Assembly: GCA_963922535.1 (NCBI GenBank)
Contig: CAWUIN010000105.1
Coordinates: forward strand, 1-9,407
DNA from: Tectiglobus sp963922535
GTDB lineage: Bacteria > Pseudomonadota > Alphaproteobacteria > Rhizobiales > Hyphomicrobiaceae
Direction: 5' to 3'
Length of the DNA: 9,407 nt
This document shows, one piece after another, positions 4,423-9,407 of the stretch. How positions within the stretch are numbered: position 1 is the first letter of the stretch; every line of letters begins with the position of its first letter. Under the pieces are notes generated by a model. It searched no databases and was not told the DNA's origin. It worked only from the letters and a program-made list of their open reading frames with translations. Position numbers and translations under genes: made by a program.

Positions 4423-6135
4423 ATGTCGCATTTCAGCTTAATCTACCTTAGTCTCACTGCGATAATCATATTGTGTGGGATAGCTTTCTCACGAAGCAGA
4501 ACACTGCTCCTTGCACTTACTGTTTTTATTCTAGCTCTGATTGTAAATTCCTTGTACTCAGAAAATTCTGAGCCTTGGCAAAGCCTACTGTTTTCTTTGG
4601 TTGCAATCGGTTTGGCAATCTCAGCAGCGTCTATCAAACACGCTGCTTTAGTCATTTACCAGGTTGCAAGCATGGTAAAGACGGCGCAGAAGCCTTATTT
4701 CTTATGGTGGGCTGCCCCACTATGGCTGCCCATAGCGATAGCGGTTAGCGTTTCATTCACTCTTGCGAGTTGGCGGGACGAAAGCATCAAAAACGAAATA
4801 TATGAAATTCGTTCCAACAGATCGCTTGCATGCCGATCCGATGATTTTTTCGTCTGCAATTCCGCACCTGGACTTAGAGATAATCTGCAAGCAACGGTAA
4901 AAAATGCGGAGTTAAAGAGTTTGAAACTCCTCAAAGCCGCAATAGATAAAGTGAAGTTGGAGGCTGATAGTAGTACTAAAGCTAGTTTGTCAAACGTACG
5001 ACAAAAATTATTCGACAGTAAGGGTGGCTTAGTTCCGAGAGAACCGTTCAGTAAACCCAAGAAATGCAAGACCTATGAATGGTTGTGGCCGTTCAATATT
5101 GGGAAATGCGTAAAATCCGAAATCATGTTTATGGTGTGGAGTGCGTACAATGAATTCTACATCGACCTTGTGAGGCTTTATGACGACTGGGCTCGGAAGG
5201 TTGAGAAAAATGGAAGTGCTGCGACTGGGAGCATCAGAGAGCAGGTGCATGCTGAAGGCGAGCTACTGCTAGCAAAAGCTTCAATAAATATTGGCAAATC
5301 TATTGACTGGATTTTTTTTACTCTGGCAGCCGCAACGGCAATGTCGACCGTGTGGGTATTAATCATTGCATTTAAATTGCTCGCCTTCATCGTTTGTCGG
5401 ATTCTGTTTGACAAGAAATTCTCGAATGCGCATTTCGCACCTTTGCACGGCGAAGCCACGGGTTCACGCATTGTGGCATGTGAGATAACAAGGAAATTTA
5501 ATGGCGGGCGACTGGGATTTGATGTGCCGCCTTCTGCGACTAGTGTGATTTCAATGACAAGGGTGAACGGGGTGAGCTGCCTGAATCCGGGGCAGCCGAT
5601 TTTGCATAGCTTTGCATTGTTTTGGAGACGGATCTTAACTCAACAAATACTCTTGGATCGTTTTGCTGCAAACGACACCGTGAGATACCGAGCGGATAAG
5701 GATTGCAAGTTCGTAAGGATCGATCTGAAAGAGGGTGAGGCGCTGCTCTTCAACTTTTCTAGCCTTGTTGCATTCACTGAAGACGTCAGTTTGTCAACCT
5801 CCTGGCGCTTTGATGTTAGTGGTATTTTAAGGGAGCGATATATCCAGCCCCTAGCCCGCGGTCCAGGCTCGCTATACTTGTGTGGCAGGGGGGGATCAGT
5901 AGAAGTTTTACCTAACTCTCAAACTCCCTTCGCCAACATGCAAGATATCATAGCTATAGATGCACAAGCATCATTTCAGATCGAGGGAAAAATAGATCTA
6001 CGGAGTATCTATTTGAGAAGCTTCGCGATGAGACCTGACAGGCACAGTTTAGTCATTCAGCAGGCGCCTCTAGGTAGCTACAATCAGCGCACTGGTCTTT
6101 GGTCTCGCGCATTATTCTTCGTATCACCTATCTAA
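4423..6135 (+). CDS. Multi-pass membrane protein with AIM24-like C-terminal domain
   Basis: This is 570 residues from ATG 4423; a GTG at 4369 would add 18 poorly hydrophobic residues. Four hydrophobic segments (about 4-22, 27-45, 54-72, 93-115) are followed by a polar loop (116-292) with Cys137, Cys145, Cys215 and Cys229, helical stretches and a likely extracytoplasmic location, then one long or two short membrane segments (293-325). The C-terminal 345-570 is beta-rich. GEALLFNFSSLVAFTEDVSL (438-457) and LARGPGSLYLCGRGG (477-491) resemble the AIM24/TIGR00266 family (pattern: G-x-L-x-hydrophobic, LVAF-E-x-V, GPG-x-hydrophobic). The molecular function of that family is poorly defined. The likely topology puts the AIM24-like part in the cytoplasm. 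It is divergent from the collar-domain gene across 115 bp, so the two may be coregulated. It could be an anchored scaffold, sensor or toxin; the sequence does not decide. Confidence 0.78.
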   Translation: MSHFSLIYLSLTAIIILCGIAFSRSRTLLLALTVFILALIVNSLYSENSEPWQSLLFSLVAIGLAISAASIKHAALVIYQVASMVKTAQKPYFLWWAAPLWLPIAIAVSVSFTLASWRDESIKNEIYEIRSNRSLACRSDDFFVCNSAPGLRDNLQATVKNAELKSLKLLKAAIDKVKLEADSSTKASLSNVRQKLFDSKGGLVPREPFSKPKKCKTYEWLWPFNIGKCVKSEIMFMVWSAYNEFYIDLVRLYDDWARKVEKNGSAATGSIREQVHAEGELLLAKASINIGKSIDWIFFTLAAATAMSTVWVLIIAFKLLAFIVCRILFDKKFSNAHFAPLHGEATGSRIVACEITRKFNGGRLGFDVPPSATSVISMTRVNGVSCLNPGQPILHSFALFWRRILTQQILLDRFAANDTVRYRADKDCKFVRIDLKEGEALLFNFSSLVAFTEDVSLSTSWRFDVSGILRERYIQPLARGPGSLYLCGRGGSVEVLPNSQTPFANMQDIIAIDAQASFQIEGKIDLRSIYLRSFAMRPDRHSLVIQQAPLGSYNQRTGLWSRALFFVSPI

Positions 6136-6274
6136 CGAAGGACCGTTTTTCGAACAGCATGTAGCTGCCTGCAGCAAAAGTTGAAAGTCTGTGCCAACCA
6201 CATGTTAATATGACAATTATGGCCGTCTTGTTCGTTCTTTAAGTCTTGGCCATGAAGCTTTTCCGAACACATTA

Positions 6275-6288
6275 AAACAGGCCTGTTT
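6275..6288. repeat. Perfect 14-bp palindrome upstream of fic
   Basis: AAACAGGCCTGTTT reads the same on both strands. It lies in the 221-bp gap between the AIM24-like gene and fic, about 35 bp upstream of the fic -35. It could be a repressor site or part of a terminator for the gene ending at 6135, but no T-run beyond TTT follows. Confidence 0.4.
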
Positions 6289-6320
6289 CGGCCATAGAGA
6301 GAGCTGCTTTCGCTTTAAAA

Positions 6321-6349
6321 TTGCGCTTGCGGTGATTAAGCGCTACAAT
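6321..6349 (+). promoter_or_regulatory. fic promoter
   Basis: TTGCGC (6321-6326) and TACAAT (6344-6349) are 17 bp apart. The -10 is 5/6 consensus, while the -35 keeps only the TTG. Seven bases separate the -10 from the ATG at 6357, which predicts a leaderless transcript. Confidence 0.5.
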
Positions 6350-6373
6350 CACCGCAATGAGTGCGGCGATTGT
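6327..6373. promoter_or_regulatory. Three-half-site operator over the fic promoter and start codon
   Basis: TTGCGGTGATT (6327-6337) and AATCACCGCAA (6347-6357) are perfect 11-bp inverted copies. A third arm, TGCGGCGATTGT (6362-6373), mirrors ACAATCACCGCA (6345-6356) with one mismatch. The array fills the -35/-10 spacer, overlaps the -10 and spans the start codon. Fic itself ends in a winged-helix-like region and could be the ligand. Confidence 0.6.
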
Positions 6374-7490
6374 AAATTGGATATATGAACATAAAAGCTG
6401 GCCGGAGCTAAGCTGGGATTCAGATCAGCTTGCGCCAAAGCTGGCAGATATTCGGCATAGACAAGGACGTCTGCTTGGTCGTATGGAAGATCTTGGCTTT
6501 GATCTGAGGCGCGAAGCAAGCTTGGAGACGTTGACGGCAGACGTGCTCAAATCTTCGGCGATTGAAGGCGAAATCTTAAACCCTCAAGAAGTGCGGTCAT
6601 CGATTGCAAGACGTCTTGGCCTTGATGTGGGCGGTCTGGTTCCGGCTAGCCGCAATGTTGAAGGCATTGTTGAGATGATGCTCGATGCCACACAACAGTT
6701 CGCAGCGCCGTTGACTGCAACTCGTCTCTATGATTGGCATGCCGCTCTTTTCCCAACAGGACGCAGCGGTATGCACAAAATCATAGTGGGGGCCTGGAGG
6801 TCTGTATCGGCTGGTCCTATGCAAGTTGTTTCTGGACCGTTTGGCCGGGAAAAAGTTCATTTTCAGGCCCCTGAAGCCACCACGCTCGATGATGAAATGG
6901 CCGCCTTCTTCTCCTGGTTTGAAGGAGAAAAGAAGATCGACCCTGTCTTAAAGGCAGGAATATCTCATCTTTGGTTTGTGACTATCCATCCGTTTGAGGA
7001 TGGCAATGGGCGCATTGCGCGTGCGATTACTGATATGGCACTGGCGCGATCCGACCAAAGTCGGGAACGCTTTTATAGTATGTCGGCTCAAATTGAGATT
7101 GAGCGCAAAGTTTATTATGAGAAGCTTGAGGCGCAACAGAGGGGGGATCTTGATGTAACGCCTTGGCTTGACTGGTTTCTGGATTGTCTTGGCCGAGCCT
7201 TGGAAAATTCAGAAATAACGCTTCAGTCTATTCTGTTTAAATCAGCCTTCTGGGAACGTGCCAATCGAACCGGTGTTAATGAGAGGCAAAGGCTTGTGCT
7301 TAATCGCATGCTCGATGGCTTTAAAGGGCATTTAAACACATCCAAATATGCGAAACTTGCCAAGTGTTCCCAAGATAGCGCACTACGAGATGTCAAAGAT
7401 CTCGTTAAGCGTCGTCTGTTGGTCCAGAATCCAGGAGGTGGCAGAAGCACGAGCTATCGTCTGCCTAACACTGACGAACTACCTAGTTAA
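6357..7490 (+). CDS. Fic family adenylyltransferase with N-terminal autoinhibitory motif
   Basis: Fic enzymes transfer AMP (sometimes other groups) from a nucleotide to a hydroxyl on a target protein. This one is 377 residues. Its N-terminus (WPELSWDSDQLAPKL) matches the small domain of class II Fic proteins. SSAIEG (66-71) fits the inhibitory [S/T]xxxE[G/N] helix, with Glu70 as the blocking residue. HPFEDGNGRIAR (211-222) is a complete Fic motif, with catalytic His211, Asp215 for metal, Asn217, and Arg219 and Arg222. About 305-370 looks like a winged helix (SKYAKLAKCSQDSALRDVKDL, then a GGGRSTSYRL wing), suggesting DNA binding. An in-frame TGA at 6333-6335 excludes an earlier start. There is no Shine-Dalgarno, only a -10 7 nt upstream. 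A separate antitoxin is not expected because the inhibitory helix is in cis. It lies inside the 25-bp repeat pair. Confidence 0.94.
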   Translation: MSAAIVNWIYEHKSWPELSWDSDQLAPKLADIRHRQGRLLGRMEDLGFDLRREASLETLTADVLKSSAIEGEILNPQEVRSSIARRLGLDVGGLVPASRNVEGIVEMMLDATQQFAAPLTATRLYDWHAALFPTGRSGMHKIIVGAWRSVSAGPMQVVSGPFGREKVHFQAPEATTLDDEMAAFFSWFEGEKKIDPVLKAGISHLWFVTIHPFEDGNGRIARAITDMALARSDQSRERFYSMSAQIEIERKVYYEKLEAQQRGDLDVTPWLDWFLDCLGRALENSEITLQSILFKSAFWERANRTGVNERQRLVLNRMLDGFKGHLNTSKYAKLAKCSQDSALRDVKDLVKRRLLVQNPGGGRSTSYRLPNTDELPS

Positions 7491-7545
7491 TTCAGATCCC
7501 GATGTTTTGTCACCGGGGAAAATAAGTCGGACTGGCGTATATGGC

Positions 7546-7570
7546 GTTCCATAAGACGGATTATGCGAAT
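7546..7570 (-). repeat. Right dif-like (XerCD-type) site, 25-bp direct repeat
   Basis: On the minus strand this is ATTCGCATAA, centre TCCGTC, TTATGGAAC, in the same orientation as the copy at 3533-3557 and differing only in one base of the centre. It lies 10 bp from the stop codon of the CHAT gene. Additional inverted arms GCGTTCC (7544-7550) and GGAACGC (7572-7578) flank it, so a hairpin just after the CHAT stop is possible. Confidence 0.7.
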
Positions 7571-7580
7571 GGGAACGCTT

Positions 7581-9407
7581 TTACAGCCCCGTGTAAATGA
7601 AACCACCCCAATAATACGGGTGTGCGTACGGACGTGCGACAGCTTCAGAGGTAATATTGCCGATCCAGGTCATCAAACCGCGTGAGCGGCTAGCTTTTAA
7701 TCCTTCCGGGCTCATCTCCTGCTCGATATCGCGCAGATGACGCACCGACAGATAGCCCTTGGCATGCATGTATTTTGAAAACGCAAAAATCTCGATGTTG
7801 GTAGCCTGTCGCAGCCAAACCCTGGCGCGCTGCAACGCTGATGGCGGCTCCAAGCCCTGGCCAATATGCAGATCGTAAAATTTGGCAATTAGCAGAGCTG
7901 TCGCATTATCGTTGACTGGCCACAGCGTGCCGAGCACACCGGCCGCGCCAAGCGACATAAAAGCACCCGGCAGGCCGGTGAATTCGTCCGGCGAGTTGGA
8001 AACGTCAAACAGGCCCGTTTCACAGGCTGAGAGCACAACCAAGCGCGGGCGGCCAAGTCCGGCCGTCTGGCTGAGCTGTCCAACGGTTAAAGGCACCTTG
8101 CCATGCATGATAAGCGCAGATTGGCGCGCATCCTGCCAAGAGAAGGTGCCATGGGAAGCGAAATGCCAGTGGCTGCGACCTTTAAGGGCGGAAAGCACAG
8201 CATCTGGCGTGGCTTGCACACCTTTGAGAACGACGCGTGCATTTTGCGGGAAGTGTGCCGCCACGGTCTCTGCCTCTTTCTCCGTTCCAGGCAGATCGCC
8301 GGTCGGATTGACAATAGCCGCTAAGCTTGGCGCATCATAGGTCCGGCCCGCTGCGTTTGTCAGCGCCTCAAGGCTTGGCGCGTAGACGATTTCGTAAGTG
8401 TCTGAAAGGAAACGTTCGCTTGCCGGGTCCTTGGCAAGGCCAACGGGCAGGATACCGAGCCCGCCAGACGGCAACCACACCAGACGGGCGCCAGATTTAA
8501 CGCCGAGCCGTTTCAGCTGCTCATCGAGAGGCTTGCCAACCAGTTCCCATAACGGGTTGCCGATGCTAGCAATAGCCGCTGTCCATTCTGGCCAACGCTC
8601 TGTTTGTTCTTTCTTGCCTTGCAAATAATTAACAAAATATGCCCCGAACCAGCCGCCAAGTTCCGAGTTCTCCGTCTTGCCGCGCAGCACTTCGTTGAGC
8701 CGCGCCGATGTTAGCTCCGGCACGTCGACAATGGTCAGCTTTGGCTGGTTGGCGTTAGCAGTCACAATCAGCAGCTTACCGCCAAACTTGGAAATAACCG
8801 GCACCACGACCGCGCTGTCAGTGGCGGCAAGCCGCCCTGCGGCTGCCAGCGCTCTGCTTCGGTCCGCGCTTGCGGCATCCGGTTTTTCGATCAGTGCAAG
8901 GAGGCTAGAACGAAGCTTTTCGAGACGTGCGATAACCGCACCGCGATCGATGGATGTCTTTGCCGCCGCAAGATCCTGCTCGGCTTCGCGGATGCCGGCC
9001 CGCAGTTCTTCCAGGCGTGCCTGTTCGGCCGGTGTCAGGTTTTCCTCTTGCAAACGCAGCGCCACCTTCATCAGACGGGCACGGCCATCGTCAAGCACGG
9101 CAAGCGCTGCCGGTCCATTGCTAAGTCGCAGCAGCACATAGGCCATTTCACCGAACAGCGGCCCGGCTTCGCTGATCAGGCTACCTGCCTCAGCTTCATT
9201 CAGGCCCTGTCCGAACATCGCGGCAAATGCCTGAGTGGAACTTTTGAGGGCGGCGTGCGCTTTATCCCAGTCCGCCGTTTCCATATACAATTCACCGAGT
9301 CCTCGGCTGCTGCTCAGATGGTCACGTGGAAAGGCCTCCCGGGTTCTGACTTTGAGGGCTTTCTCATATGCGGCAATGGCCTTTTCCAGGTTGTCGGCGC
9401 GCGAACC
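7581..9407 (-). CDS. TPR-CHAT caspase-like peptidase, 5' end outside window
   Basis: The frame is open to the end of the window (608 residues visible). A TTG at 9290 is not the start, because the upstream codons read on as TPR sequence (NLEKAIAAYEKAL, SSSRGLGELYMETADWDKA). TPR helices are followed by a coiled-coil-like stretch (EENLTPAEQARLEELRAGIR) and a CHAT domain. Counting from the TTG at 9290, the dyad is His380 (HFASHG, codon 8151-8153) and Cys423 (LSACETG, codon 8022-8024), the layout of clan CD caspase/gingipain-like peptidases, so the protein should be active. The C-terminus YWGGFIYTGL is typical of bacterial CHAT proteins. Its target is unknown. CHAT proteins serve in phage defence and regulated proteolysis, but many are uncharacterised. 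It is G+C-richer than the cassette beside it. Confidence 0.93.
   Translation of the reverse strand, partial: GSRADNLEKAIAAYEKALKVRTREAFPRDHLSSSRGLGELYMETADWDKAHAALKSSTQAFAAMFGQGLNEAEAGSLISEAGPLFGEMAYVLLRLSNGPAALAVLDDGRARLMKVALRLQEENLTPAEQARLEELRAGIREAEQDLAAAKTSIDRGAVIARLEKLRSSLLALIEKPDAASADRSRALAAAGRLAATDSAVVVPVISKFGGKLLIVTANANQPKLTIVDVPELTSARLNEVLRGKTENSELGGWFGAYFVNYLQGKKEQTERWPEWTAAIASIGNPLWELVGKPLDEQLKRLGVKSGARLVWLPSGGLGILPVGLAKDPASERFLSDTYEIVYAPSLEALTNAAGRTYDAPSLAAIVNPTGDLPGTEKEAETVAAHFPQNARVVLKGVQATPDAVLSALKGRSHWHFASHGTFSWQDARQSALIMHGKVPLTVGQLSQTAGLGRPRLVVLSACETGLFDVSNSPDEFTGLPGAFMSLGAAGVLGTLWPVNDNATALLIAKFYDLHIGQGLEPPSALQRARVWLRQATNIEIFAFSKYMHAKGYLSVRHLRDIEQEMSPEGLKASRSRGLMTWIGNITSEAVARPYAHPYYWGGFIYTGL

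Noticed and set aside
7882..9141. Plus-strand ORFs of 76-154 residues opposite the CHAT gene
   Set aside because: Low-complexity Ser/Arg/Ala-rich antisense reading of a G+C-rich gene whose CHAT dyad and TPRs are unambiguous.
1..9407. CRISPR array, tRNA, rRNA or replication origin
   Set aside because: No regularly spaced repeats, no cloverleaf or rRNA sequence, and no iteron or DnaA-box cluster was seen in reading both strands.

Overview
The window looks like accessory DNA from an alphaproteobacterium, most likely of the rhizobial order (Hyphomicrobiales). The evidence is the 47-residue TPR units with motifs such as NNLGNAL and AAYRNALQE, the TPR-CHAT protein ending in YWGGFIYTGL, and the TTG-type -35 / TACAAT -10 promoters. 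Both ends are cut inside TPR-type genes. The outer genes, especially the CHAT gene, look G+C-rich, while the middle (about 3.5-6.3 kb) is visibly A+T-richer, which suggests acquired DNA.

Layout: (1) 1-848 (+), the 3' part of a TPR protein. (2) 849-1162, a gene-free stretch packed with palindromes, leading into (3) 1163-1711 (+), a small serine recombinase. (4) 1806-3471 (-), a hipBA kinase toxin/antitoxin operon with two palindromic operators at its promoter. (5) 3533-7570, a cassette of about 4 kb bounded by two 25-bp direct repeats (24/25 identical) built like XerC/XerD dif sites. It carries a small membrane protein with a phage tail-collar-like domain (-), a divergent larger membrane protein with an AIM24-like C-terminal domain (+), and a Fic AMP-transferase (+). 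(6) 7581-9407 (-), a TPR-CHAT cysteine-peptidase-like protein, 5' end outside the window, whose stop codon lies 10 bp beyond the right-hand repeat.

Two ideas tie the region together. First, the cassette looks like a Xer-exploiting mobile module inserted next to a CHAT gene. Its unexplained cargo is the divergent collar/AIM24 membrane pair, the best candidate here for an undescribed two-protein envelope system. Second, the recombinase, hipB and fic all have a -10 hexamer 6-7 nt upstream of the ATG and no Shine-Dalgarno sequence, so all three are predicted to make leaderless mRNAs. At hipB and fic, palindromes fill the -35/-10 spacer and cover the start codon, a layout suited to tight autorepression of toxin genes.

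All functions are inferred by reading motifs. No database search was possible.
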